This document shows positions 8,886 through 19,098 of a stretch of DNA of 24,099 nt, piece by piece. How positions within the stretch are numbered: position 1 is the first letter of the stretch; the number at the start of each line of letters is the position of its first letter. Origin of the DNA: Macrocybe gigantea (taxonomy: Eukaryota; Basidiomycota; Agaricomycetes; Agaricales; Callistosporiaceae). The stretch covers positions 1 through 24,099 of the forward strand of contig SJRY01000273.1 of assembly GCA_011319805.1 (NCBI GenBank), in the 5' to 3' direction. The position numbers and the translations under genes were made by a program. The notes below the pieces were generated by a model that worked only from the letters and a program-made list of their open reading frames with translations, searched no databases and was not told the origin of the DNA.

Positions 8886-11800
8886 GGATTGCAATCGATA
8901 ATGCGATTGATTGCATTCATCGAGTCAAGGAAGCACATGATGGATATAACTCCATCCTGTGCGATAGCCTTTTGGATTGACATACACAATCCAATCAGCT
9001 CGGAGTCATCACTTGTCGCTCTATCGACAGGCTGACGAGTTTCGAACACAAGTATATTGCCTCAGTAAACCCGGGACGAATACACAGACTGTCTGAGTGC
9101 ATCAGCTTTCATGGGCACGGCGCCATCACTACTCGTGTATATACAGTTGGGCTCAAGCTGGCACGCAGTGAGCGCCTGTTCGAGCGATGTGTGATACGCC
9201 TTGACAGAGTCTTCATCTTTGCCAAGAAGCTTATGGATCTCAAGGCAGCTGCTGAACTGGTCAACGAGCTGCCTGTCCGGATTATTCGCATCTGCGAAAT
9301 AGTCCATGGGTAGAAAGTTAGGTGGTTTAAGATCCACCAGATCCTTGAGAGGGGACTTGAGTGCAGTATGCTGCCTATCCGAGAGGGAGGTCAAGTTCTT
9401 CGACCTCGAGGAATCACCACCCGCTGCAGGCGGGGTGGTCAAAGCTCTGAGGGCATGCCTCAAGTTAGAGTTGGCCAGCCGGGCAGAGGACCCGACTTTC
9501 AGACGTCTGATGAACCCGGCGATAGGCTCGACACAGGCCATGGTTTCAGCTGCACCCTCCGGAGTGGTGCAGAACTGGCCATTGATCCAGATGCAAGCCT
9601 TGCACTGCATCTGGCATAACTGCTTCAACAGTGTGATGTTGTGCATACTGTTGAAGTTCCATAACAAACGGCCATACGTCACAATGGGATGCACGCATGA
9701 CAGGTAGAGAATGCACTTCTGTTGGGGGATAGCCCTTGAACAGAATTGCCTAGCATCTGGAAAGCTCTGGCTGTAGTTAGCACTTTCGTTGTGTAGAAAT
9801 GGATGTGCTCCTTGAAGGATAGGCATGCATCCAAGAAGAACCCAAGGTATCTCCAAACATCTTTGGGCTGTAAGGGAGTGTTGCCCGTGAACGGGGCAAA
9901 ACCCAAATCAATGGAAGGACGGGGATCCTTACTATTGCATGAGAAATGCTGCAGTTCGGTTTTGTTGTGTTCAATGACAAGACCAAAGTCCATAAAGAGG
10001 TTGTGCACAGATGCGTATGCCCTCTAAAGTTTCGAAACATTGTCCAGGATGGATTTAGACTGAGCAATAATCAGCCCATCATCGACGAATGATATGATGG
10101 TCGGCATATTGTCAACCTTCTGGTATATTTTCAGTACTGGTGCCAAATATAAGGCTGACAGTACTGGAGATAGAGCAGAGCCTTGGCTGACACCAACATC
10201 GGCATCAAACTCTGGTGATATGGCACTATGCCAAGTGTATGAAGTTTTACACCCGACGAGGTAAGACTCAAAGAACTTAGACACTTGACATGCGAAGCTC
10301 CCATGTTGAAGTATTCTCACCAACATCCGATGGTTGAGAGAGGGAAAATATTGAGCTACATTGAAAGCGATGACACTCATCTTGAGACCCTTTAGCCAGC
10401 CTTGCCAGATAATATGGATTAGGAAGACCCCAGCATCCTCCATAGAGTTCTGCCGAATGCCACCGAATGGCTTCAGATCGAAGACAGCAAATTTAGTCGC
10501 TTCATATTGCATACGCCACGCCAGCATTTTCTCGACGAGTTTGCCAAGGGTGTTCAAAAGCACAATCAGGCAAAAGGCTTTTGGGGTGTCGTATGCAGGT
10601 TTGCTGGGTTTCAGAATAATCACCGACAAGCTTTGCTTAAAGTAGGAGGGCCAATGGCCCAATTCCAAACATGTATTAGCAATGTTCAAGATGAAATCGG
10701 CCAGGTGAGGGAATTTCACCAGCTGCTTAATGTGGCCCCAGGATAGGTGATCTGGTCCTGGAGCAGAGGTATTGCTGCATGGCTCCAAGGACTCTCGGAG
10801 TTCTGCAGCAGAGAACGGGACCCAGTCCCGACTTGGATGAGGCTCGAGCTCATCAAGCTTATCCAGATTAACTGGCCTGTCAGATGCAGCATTATAGGAC
10901 TTGTCGAGCGCATTCCAAAGCGACTCGATAGAATTGCAAGGTTGCCCCCGAAAGGAGATAGCCTCGTAGGCCGGAAGTGGCCTTTGCTTCATCCATGCAG
11001 CTCGATCCCATGGACGTCGTGACTTTTCAGCAACTTCCTTGATTCACTGATCAAAGAAGGTGCGCTTGGCATCTTTAATAGCTCGGTGCCAGATGCAATG
11101 GTCCTCTTCAGACCGGGTCTGCCTGAAGGTGTCCAAAGTTTCAGAACAGTGCTGATTCCACCAGCCTTTGCTCCGCTTTGATAGCTTGCACTCCTTAGAG
11201 TGGAGATCCCAAGCACGATCAACTGATTTGGAGAGAGTCTGGAGAATGCTCTCTAAATCCTCTGGTGACTCGATTGGCACCAGGTCCATACCGAGCAGAT
11301 CACCAGCAATGTCAGAGATAAACTCAGGCATGCTGTCCTTTGAAAGAGTCTGGCATGGATCGGAGAGGTCCAGCAGTGGAATGTCTAGAGAGAGTGACAG
11401 TGAACAATGGTCCAAAGTCAATCTCAGGTCATCGCGAACGACTGGCACTACCCCCACCACATCAACAGGGTGAACATCAGATCAATAACTGAGGGCCGAA
11501 GCTCTGCATTATGTGAGATGAAGGTCAGGCCATGATTAGATGGCTCTGCCCAGTCGAGACCAAGATCGAGGGCTGCATTACACAGCATCTCTCCTCGTGT
11601 ACGCTGCGAAGTATGGACTCCATCCCAGAGTTCATAATGACAGTTGAAGTCCCCTCCTAGATAAGATAGGTTGGGGAAGTCAGGTCTTTCAGCACAATTG
11701 TGCAGCAAATGAATAGCGCTTCCATCTACATCAGAGTAGGCATTAGCGAGGAATAGAGGCTCCCCCGGAGTGGAGAAGCTGACGATCATTAGATCGTAAC

Positions 11801-12167
11801 TATCAACAAGATCACATCGAAGGGAGGGATGCAACCAATATAAGCAGTTGTGGACATATGCCATCACACAAGGCAGGTCCTCATATGATGAGCGGCAAAC
11901 AATGCAAGTCCAGTCGGGATGACTGGGGCCTCCAACTACTGGCTTGCTGTCAGTGCTATGCACTGAAGGGGCTTGTCTTAGCAGGTTCCAAGCAGGTTCT
12001 TGGAAGAACAAAATATCATAGTCCTCTCCCAGAGTGGAGAGGAGAATGTCCATATGTACATATTTCCTATTTACATTTTGAGAGAAAATATGAAACGAAG
12101 AAATCAAAGAGTGTCCACCTGGCCCAGGGACAACAGCTGGGGCTGATCCACTGGAGGTATCGCTCAT
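8872..12167 (-). pseudogene. LINE C ORF2: AP endonuclease, reverse transcriptase, RNase H; decayed and cut by an inversion
   Basis: This is the polymerase of a Tad1-like LINE, which nicks DNA and copies its RNA there. The start ATG at 12167-12165 overlaps the ORF1 stop as ATGA. Endonuclease: SQNVNRKY and FFQEPAW early, GGDFNCHYELWD (about 11660-11625), SVIDLMFT (about 11480), then after a one-base loss in a C run (about 11470) a DHCSL motif, where the LDH form replaces the usual SDH. RT: about 10990-9700, with NVAQYFPSLNHRMLV, SQGSALSPVLSALYL and FVDD at 10089-10078. RNase H: SDGAVPM, SELIGL and FLDSMNAI (9135-8930). Stops lie near 11042, 10024 and 9060, with frameshifts near 9850. The frame ends at 8872 against SINE A; its continuation is at 14981-15474 on the plus strand. 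Confidence 0.88.
12164..12167 (-). promoter_or_regulatory. ATGA stop/start overlap joining LINE ORF1 and ORF2
   Basis: On the minus strand the ORF1 codons end GCA TCA TGA and the ORF2 codons begin ATG AGC GAT ACC, sharing ATGA. This layout fits termination-reinitiation translation of the second ORF. LINE F has lost this junction by deletion, so it cannot be cross-checked there. Confidence 0.7.
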
Positions 12168-13778
12168 GATGCGTCGGCCTCCGCATTACGCTGCGGGGAG
12201 GCATTAGAATATTTGGGACTTAACCATGCTCGATCACGTACCAGCTGATAGTGTTGTTTGATCCACTTGGGATCAAAGCAATTCTTCCAGAAGGCACACT
12301 TCCGGTTATTGGTGGAGTAGTCTTTGCCGCAGCTAAGACACTTCAGAGCATGCGGGCAGGGTTGACCTGCCAGGGTTGCCTCACGAGGAGGGTTGGCCTT
12401 GTGTCTTGCCTTGCAGCAAGACGCGAGTGTGCGATGGTGCTCCTTTCTGTGGGATTCCCCACAGATTGGGCAGCGGAGGGATTGCTGGTTACACTTTAGA
12501 GCAGAGTGTCCCCAGCGCCAACAGCATTCACAGAGAGGAACTCCCAGTGATGAGAGAGCAGTACAGAAGTGGCATCACCAGTTCTGCACCATAACAGTGC
12601 AGTTGTCCAGAGCTTTAACGTTCTGGCCAGTGGACATATTTTTGATATTAAACCAAATGGTCACAGTATCAGAATTCTTGGAGTTACGCATGATGCAAGG
12701 AACTCCAATGAGGGTGATGAGATCCAAGAATGACGAATCTCGGAGAATCTCATATGCTTGCCGGGCAGTGATAACACTACTGTCGGCATTGAAGTATGAT
12801 ACATCAAGTAGTTTCACATAGGAAACACTTGTAGGAATAGTGAGCTTGACAGTAGAACCAGCTGGAGTGCACCAGAGGGCGGCCTCATGCAGAATGCCGA
12901 GGTCCTTGGGTGATGCCACCTTCGTCATCAAACACGAAAATGAGGAGGTGGAGTGGTCCTGGATGGATTCGCATCAAATCCAGGATTTGCTAGTAGTCAG
13001 CCCTCGATTGAAGGCAGAGAGAAGAGTCCCAGTGGCAACAGACACATTGTCTGCCGGGAAAGTAAAGGACACCCTGACATTACGTTGGGATGGGCCATGG
13101 GAAGTGGACTTCGCCTTCTTCTTAGGTGGTCCGGAAGGCTCCCCGGTTGCTTCCTTTTGCAAGGAGATGATCTTCTCCATGGGGAGGTGTGGGAATGTCT
13201 TTGCCAAAGCTATGATGGCTTCGGTGGGAGTGTTAGCTGGTTGGGCCAAGGCTTGTGCATATGAGTGCTTGCCAGCAGCAGGGTGGGTAGTCCTGTTGAC
13301 AGGAGGGGGCAGACCATGACCCAGAGTTCAGAAGCGGGACCGCAGCTGTGGCAGAGGGGGGTGGTTCGGGTTCTGAGGCAGTCTCGGAGGGCGAGCGCCC
13401 ATATTCGAGCGAGAGTCTTCCGGTCGTACAGTGCCAGAAGGAGAGGTGTGAGGGTTGGCAAAGTGAGTTGCCTTTCCATGAGAGGGGAGGTGGGCATTGA
13501 CAATCTCTTGCAAATGCCTACCTAAGGGGTGCTGGGGCCCATCATGCATAGAGATGGAAAACATATTGACGTCGCCTGCACTGCTGACCAGAGTTGCAAT
13601 GCCCTCGGCAATGGCATATTGATATCCCGCTGGAATAGAGATGGAGGATGAGCCAACCTTCAAGATCCAAGCCTTGAGGGCGGTGAGAGATTCGGCTGTG
13701 GCCTTAGCTTCACCATGAAGGAACCAATCCCCTTCGGGGAAGATCGCGATGCCAATGGCATTGTCATTGTATGCTGCC
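12164..13778 (-). pseudogene. LINE C ORF1: nucleic-acid-binding, CCHC-knuckle protein, 5'-truncated
   Basis: This ORF1 would coat the LINE RNA. From 13778 leftward, a segment (NDNAIGIAIFPEGDW, ISIPAGYQYAIAEGI) is followed by a Pro/Ser-rich part with a basic KKKAKS patch (about 13110), then a folded region (GILHEAALWCTPAGSTVKL, DSSFLDLITLIGVPCIMRN). The C-terminal zinc cluster lies at about 12535-12300: CECCWRWGHSALKC (C-x2-C-x4-H-x4-C), CPICGESH and CLSCGKDY. It stops at TGA 12166-12164, which overlaps the ORF2 start. At least one stop (about 12575) and several frameshifts break it. The 5' end is missing: it begins directly against the poly-T of SINE B. Bases 12830-13500 are almost identical to LINE F, while the sequences on either side are not. 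Confidence 0.82.
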
Positions 13779-14980
13779 TTTTTTTTTTTTTTTTTTTTTT
13801 AAATCAACAATTTATATAGCGGTGCTCGATGGCAGTCCGCTTGTAAATACACATTGGTACCTACACTAGATATGTGAAGTTTAGGGCCCTCCAAGTGGAG
13901 GACCCTTATCACCGTCTCCTTTGCAGGATAGGTGCTAGACTAACTCGTGGAATTCTGTGTCTAGACCCCAGAATCAACTTGGATTCAAAGCCTGGATTAG
14001 TCATCCAGATGAACCGGCAGAGGATGAGTCCTCTCGGGCCAGAGTCAGGGGACTGCCCTGGTCTGCCACAGTCTGAATTTCAGCCAGGGAGTGAGTTACC
14101 AAGAGGCCAAGCCAACAACAAGCTGGGTATTGGTAAGCCCCACCTACTTGAATTTTTCCATTCCTGAGCACATGGTTCGCTGATGCCCAGAGGGCGCGGA
14201 TCCCCAATTGTGTCTCAGGTCTCTGCCTTGCCAGCGTCCAGCCCCAGTATGCACCCCTAGACCTAAGGCCTAGGCCAGGGAGTTTTACACCCATGCTTAA
14301 CCCAGTTATACATGCTCCACAAGGAGGTCTCAGGCTCCCACCTGAGCAGTGCTTTACGATCATGTGGTGGCTACCCCTGGGCCTGGGGACTCCCCAAGTG
14401 TGCCCAAGGACCGGTCCACACTACCAATGCTGACTAATAACCAGGTTCCTAGCCTAATCCAGTTGGTTAGACTGGGCATGAGATTAACCGGTGGGGGTGT
14501 CCTGTCCTAAGCTCGCAGTCTGAAGAGACTCCCTATTACAGGGTGCGCAGCACCTTCCAGAAGTGCACATGCTTTGGAATGCCCCATTACAGGGTGCACA
14601 TCATAGGTCAGGTGGTTCTCAAGTCTTTTCTCCGCTTACCACGCCCTGTGCTTTTGCTTCCTACTTGATCATATGATTAATCACATGACCATTTCAGGCA
14701 CGGCCTGTCAGGGGTCACTTTGGGCTCCCACGATCATCCCTATCATGTGACCACATTACCACTCTAGTTATGGAAGGTCACATGACTGTGGTACTGCCTC
14801 AGAGTTGATTACCAACCTGAGTCACCAAGCACATGACTGTAACCAATGATGGGTCACATGCCTATCCCTACTTTCAAGGTACAGGGGATGAGTGGGAATC
14901 AAACCCACAACCTTTCCAGTGGCTGCACAGCCACCTCTCCAGTCTTTAGTGGTGATTAAACCACTGGGCTACTAGAGCCC
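13779..14980 (-). mobile_element. SINE B: inverted, nearly identical copy of SINE A
   Basis: On the minus strand it starts GGGCTCTAGTAGCCCAGTGG (14980 leftward), has A box at 14971-14961 and B box at 14905-14895, and ends with the LINE-like tail (about 13860-13801) and poly-A (poly-T 13800-13779). It matches SINE A along its whole length with scattered, mostly transition differences by eye. Its 5' flank carries aactgcacagagtga, whose mate is at the 3' side of SINE A. Its own 3' flank is the truncated start of LINE C ORF1. Confidence 0.87.
14895..14971 (-). promoter_or_regulatory. Pol III internal promoter (A and B boxes) of SINE B
   Basis: On the minus strand, A box TAGCCCAGTGG is at 14971-14961 and B box GGTTTGATTCC at 14905-14895. 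Both are identical to the boxes in SINE A. Confidence 0.72.
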
Positions 14981-14995
14981 TCACTCTGTGCAGTT
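14981..14995 (-). repeat. Target-site duplication, half 2 (beside SINE B)
   Basis: Read on the minus strand, aactgcacagagtga precedes the head of SINE B and equals 8871-8885. On the plus strand it opens LINE D (tcactctgtgcagtt), where it reads as ORF2 codons HSVQ-like. Confidence 0.85.
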
Positions 14996-15003
14996 GCATT
15001 CTA

Positions 15004-15474
15004 TTGCACTGTGCACTTTATTGCAGGCTTGGTTTGCCCAGTCCGAGCTGCACCAGATTGTATTCTGGCACGTCCCCTCCTCTTGGAAGTAGGCTAGGGA
15101 TCAAGAAATATATTGGTGCTTCCACGTTTCGATTCTACAATGCTGGAAAGCCTGAGTCATATGAGTGCCTGCTTCGTAAAAGAACGGGGTTCATGAAGTT
15201 GGTGACTGGCAATGAGCTATTTGCTCGCTGCTGTCGCATTGCGTGTGGACACGTGCTGATCAATGTGTATCGAGCATGGTTCAACTTTGTTGAGAGCGAT
15301 GAATGCTCATGTGGATGGGGGCCTGAGGACTCCATTCATGTTATGACTCTGTACCATAACTGGAGCAGACCAACCAAATGCCAGTATGATGCCTTTGTGC
15401 ATTCCTGGTTCGTTAAGTATCTAACGTCTAATAAAGCAGCAGGTGCTTTTATCCCGGATCTGGGTGGCGGGTAA
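15004..15474 (+). pseudogene. ORF2 C-terminal fragment of LINE D
   Basis: An open frame of 156 codons covers the end of LINE ORF2. The first ATG is internal to the original protein, so this is not an independent gene. The motif C-S-C-G followed by H and further polar residues (about 15307-15350) probably binds zinc; LINE B keeps a diverged CSCG at the matching site. Confidence 0.8.
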
Positions 15475-15842
15475 CTGCCTCTTCATAGTGGGGGATACTC
15501 AGGTTATGGCTCCCTGCGGGGCCTTTGCACGGAAGTAACTGCAGCTGGCCTTCAGGCTGGGGGACCCAGAGCATCAATCCAATATGGTGTTTGACAAAAG
15601 TGAACACTGAGCTTCATTGCATATCGCAGACTCTGTGACACCTGTCGTTATGGGCCCTCTTGGACTCTTTACATGGAACTGACCACGTCCAGCTCCTAGG
15701 AGTTGGGGGACGCAGGCCGAACAGGTGAGTCAGCATGGGCATGAGCTTGAGCAGCTCAGGCGCGGGCATGAGAGAATAGGGTTAATATGCCCTCCATGTA
15801 TATCTCCTCAGTTTGGGCTTTTTCAGACTAGTTGTATTTATC

Positions 15843-15928
15843 GTAGGTACCTGTGTGTGTTTACAAGCAGACTGCCATCGAGCACTGCTATATAAATTGT
15901 TGATTTAAAAAAAAAAAAAAAAAAAAAA
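15843..15928 (+). repeat. LINE 3' tail and poly-A
   Basis: Sequence gtaggtacctgtgtgtgttt, then acaagcagactgccatcgag, then cactgctatataaattgttg and attt, ends in poly-A (15907-15928). It matches the tails of both SINE copies from about 15843 onward. Confidence 0.88.
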
Positions 15929-17500
15929 GCCATATGTTGTGATAGGACACATGTATAACAGGTAAAGAATGCGCTTCTGTTGAGGGGATAACCCTTGCAC
16001 AGAATTGCCCAACATCTGGAAAGCCCTGGCAGTGGTCAGCGCTATCATTGCATAGAAACGGATGTGCTCCTTGAAGGATAGGCACACATCCAAGAAGAAT
16101 CCAAGGTATCTCCAAACATCCTTGGGCTGTAAGGGAGTGTTGCCCGTGAATGGGGTGAAACCCAAATCAATAGAAGGACAGGGATCCTTACTATTGCGCG
16201 AGACATGCTGCAGTTCAGTTTTGTTGTGTTTGACAACAAGACCAAAGTCCGTAAAGAGGTTGTGCACTGACATGTACGCCCTCTGAAGTTTCGGAACATT
16301 GTCCAGGATGGATTTGGACTGAGCAATAATCAGCCCATCATCTACAAATGACATGATGGTCGGCATATTGTCAACCTTCTGGTATATTTTCAGTACTGGT
16401 GCCAAGTACAAGGCTGACAGTACCGGAGATAGGGCAGAGCCTTGGCCGACACCAACATCAGCATCAAACTCTGGTAAGATGGCAATATGCCAAGTATACG
16501 AAGTTTTACGCCCGATGAGGTAAGACTTGAAGAACTTAGACACTTGACATGCGAAGCCCCCATGTTGAAGTATCCTTACCAACATCCGATGGTTGAGAGA
16601 GGGAAAATATTGAGCCACATTGAAAGTGATGACACTCGTCTTGAGACCCTTTAGCCAGCCTTGCCAGATAATATGGGTTAAGAAGACACCGGCATCCTCC
16701 ATAGAGTTCTGCTGAATGCCACCGAACTGCTTCGGATCAAAGACAGCATATTTGGTCACTTCGTACTGCATATGCCGCACCAGCATTTTTTCAACAAGTT
16801 TGCCGAGGGTGTTCAAAAGCACAATCGGATGAAAGGCTTTTGGGGTGTCGTATGCAGGTTTGCCGGGTTTCGGAATAATCACTGACAGGATGGTCCTCTT
16901 CAGACCGGGTCTGCCTGAAGGTGTCCAAAGTTTCAGAACAATGCTAATTTCACCAGCCTTTGCTCCACTTCGATAGCTTGCGCTCCTTAGAGTGGAGATC
17001 CCAAGCACGGTCAACTGATTTGGAGAGAGTCTGGAGAGCACTCTCTAAATCCTCTGGTGACTCGATTGGCACCAGGTCCATACCAAGTAGATCGCCAGCA
17101 ATGTCAGAGATAAACTCAGGCATGCTGTCCTTTGAAAGAGTCTGGCATGGATCGGAGAGGTCCAGCAGCAGAATGTCTAAGGAGAGAGGCAATGGACAAT
17201 GGTCCGAAGTCAATCTCAGGTCGTCGTGAATGATCGGTGCCACCCCCACCACATCAACAGGGGTGAACATCAAATCAATAACTGAGGGCTGAAGCTCTGT
17301 GTTATGTGAGATGAAGGTCAGGCCATGATTAGATGGCTCTGCCCAGTCAAGACCAAGATCAAGCACTGCATTACACAGCATCTCTCCTTGTGTACACTGC
17401 AAAGTATGGACTCCATTCCAGAGTTCATAATGATAATTGAAGTCCCCTCTTAAATAGGATAGGTTGGGGAAGTCAGGTCTTTCCACACAATCATGCAGCT
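15929..17500 (-). pseudogene. LINE F ORF2 remnant: endonuclease fused to reverse transcriptase by an internal deletion
   Basis: From 17500 leftward it encodes the second half of the endonuclease (DFNYHYELWNGV, SVIDLMFT, intact SDHCPL), then the linker to about 16889. It then jumps to SVIIPKPGKPAYD, skipping about 466 bp present in LINE C (about 10630-11096). The deletion keeps the frame, giving one 378-codon open frame through the reverse transcriptase, with FVDD at 16348-16337 and RYLGFFLDVCLSF. It ends at 15929 against the LINE D poly-A, so RNase H and the C-terminus are absent. The endonuclease start is also missing because of a second deletion at about 17500. It would not be a complete polymerase. 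Confidence 0.85.
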
Positions 17501-18736
17501 AAGCTTGCCGGGCAGTGATGACACTTCCATCAGCATTGAAGTATGGTACGTCGAGCAGTTTCACATAGGAAATGCTCGTAGGAATAGTGAGCTTGACAGT
17601 AGAACCAGCTGGAGTGCACCAGAGGGCGGCCTCATGCAGAATGCCGAGGTCCTTGGGTGATGCCACCTTCGTCATCAAACACGAAAATGAGGAGGTGGAG
17701 TGGTCCTGGATGGATTCGCATCAAATCCAGGATTTGCTAGTAGTCAGCCCTCGATTGAAGGCAGAGAGAAGAGTCCCAGTGGCAACAGACACATTGTCCG
17801 CCGGGAAAGTAAAGGACACCCTGACATTACGTTGGGATGGGCCATGGGAAGTGGACTTCGCCTTCTTCTTAGGTGGTCCGGAAGGCTCCCCGGTTGCTTC
17901 CTTTTGCAAGGAGATGATCTTCTCCATGGGGAGGTGTGGGAATGTCTTTGCCAAAGCTATGATGGCTTCGGTGGGAGTGTTAGCTGGTTGGGCCAAGGCT
18001 TGTGCATATGAGTGCTTGCCAGCAGCAGGGTGGGTAGCCCTGTTGACAGGAGGGGGCAGACCATGACCCAGAGTTCAGAAGCGGGACCGCAGCTATGGCA
18101 GAGGGGGGTGGTTCAGGTTCTGAGGCAGTCTCGGAGGGCGAGCGCCCATATTCGAGCGAGAGTCTTCTGGTCGTACAGTGCCAGAAGGAGAGGTGTGAGG
18201 GTTGCAAAGTGAGTTGCCTTTCCACGAGAGGGGAGGTGGGCATTGACAATTTCTTGCAAACACCTACCTAAGGGGTGCTGGGGCCCGTCAAGCGTAGAGA
18301 CGGAAAAACATATTGACGTCGCCTGCACTGCTGACCAAAGTCACAATGCCCTCAGCAATAGCATATTGATATCCTGCCGGAATAGAGACAGAGGATGAGC
18401 TGACCTTCAAGATCCAAGCCTTGAGGGTGGCGAGAGATTCGGCTGTGGCCTTAGCTTCACCATGAAGGAACCAGTCTCCTTAAGGAAAGATCACAATGCT
18501 GATAGCATTGTCATTGTATTTGTATGCTGTCTCAGTGGACAGAATTGACAGAGAGGGGGGAGCAGAGGGTCCGGTAGGCCCACCTGCATTAGAAGGGTTG
18601 GTGTCATTGGTGTCCATGAGACCGTCGCCACCTTGGAAGAGGAGGCTTGCATTCCCCGATGGGGGAGGAGGAGCAGGGGAATGGGATGGGCCAGCAGAGG
18701 GCCATCCAGGGTGCAGGTTGAGTGGTGCATGGCTGC
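17501..18736 (-). pseudogene. LINE F ORF1 remnant
   Basis: This is homologous to LINE C ORF1 but extends further toward the 5' end (18480-18736: GGPTGPSAPPSLSILSTETA, a Pro/Gly/Ser-rich segment). The 91-codon stretch 17996-17721 with the basic KKKAKS patch translates identically in LINE C. The zinc-knuckle C-terminus is lost in the deletion at about 17500 (equivalent to LINE C 11705-12755, about 1.05 kb), which joins ORF1 to the middle of the ORF2 endonuclease. Its upstream side is cut by the 5' LTR at 18737, showing that the LTR element inserted into LINE F. Confidence 0.82.
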
Positions 18737-18934
18737 TGTTACAGATGCTGCCCAAAGGACCATTCATTTTCTTATCTTATCTTTCCCACATCCCTTATCT
18801 CCCCCGTCATGCTGCGCAGCATGCCATCAAGTCATCCCACTTCCTTAGTCATCCTGAGTCATCTCCTTCCAGTCTTACTCATCCGCAGTCCACAGCATTG
18901 CGCAGCCCATGGTCCGTGCTCGAGTACTGTAATG

Positions 18935-18942
18935 TATATAAG
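18935..18942 (+). promoter_or_regulatory. TATA box of the LTR
   Basis: TATATAAG lies 33 bases upstream of the inferred transcript start at 18968, a normal distance for a pol II promoter. Confidence 0.65.
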
Positions 18943-18967
18943 GACTCCCAGATGTACCAGTAGCGCT

Positions 18968-18978
18968 AGGCTTAATAT
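18968..18978 (+). promoter_or_regulatory. Inferred RNA 5' end that pairs with the primer site
   Basis: aggcttaatat is the exact reverse complement of atattaagcct at 19056-19066. In self-priming elements such as Tf1 the first 11 bases of the RNA fold onto the primer-binding site; 11 bases match here as well. Confidence 0.65.
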
Positions 18979-19055
18979 TCCTTTTGCCATCATCTCAAGA
19001 CCACTCTCGCACTTAGTCTGCCCAAGTCCTTCTGAGATTCGTCTAGCCTAACAAG

Positions 19056-19066
19056 ATATTAAGCCT
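19056..19066 (+). promoter_or_regulatory. Self-primer-binding site
   Basis: atattaagcct starts two bases after the LTR end. It pairs with 18968-18978, inside the LTR. No tRNA-complementary site of the usual TGG type is seen after the LTR. Confidence 0.68.
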
Positions 19067-19098
19067 CGTCGAGGCTCGCTCAGACTCACACACACACC

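Larger units (their letters stand above)
14981..15928 (+). mobile_element. LINE D: 3' end of the LINE (ORF2 C-terminus, UTR, tail), the detached part of LINE C
   Basis: The plus strand continues ORF2 exactly where LINE C breaks off after RNase H. It encodes HSIALCTLLQ-like sequence and, open from 15004, a C-terminal domain with KKYIGASTFRFYNAG, CCRIACGH and CSCGWGPEDSIHVMTLYHN, a Cys/His cluster of the kind that ends Tad-type ORF2. The stop is TAA at 15472-15474. A 3' UTR (15475-15842) and the shared tail plus poly-A (15843-15928) follow. The first 120 codons align with LINE B at 6650-6240. It appears inserted into LINE F, whose sequence starts right after the poly-A. Confidence 0.87.
18737..19053 (+). 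repeat. 5' LTR
   Basis: It begins TGTTA and ends TAACA, a perfect 5-base inverted end, and is 317 bp long. The left border coincides with the break in LINE F ORF1. A TATA box and the inferred transcript start lie in its last third. The second LTR is outside the window, so the borders rest on the ends, the primer site and the LINE break. Confidence 0.75.

Noticed and set aside
9306..9707. Plus-strand frames of 70-160 codons opposite the LINEs (for example 9306-9707, 10361-10645, 12840-13319, 17572-18066).
   Set aside because: They lie antisense to recognised LINE domains, have no motifs of their own, and recur only because the LINE copies recur.
5637..18736. LINE B as the lost 3' half of LINE F (F ends in the reverse transcriptase at 15929, B begins before RNase H at 7212).
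   Set aside because: About 285 bp would be missing between them, and B is clearly more diverged and CpG-poor than F, so they are more likely different insertions.
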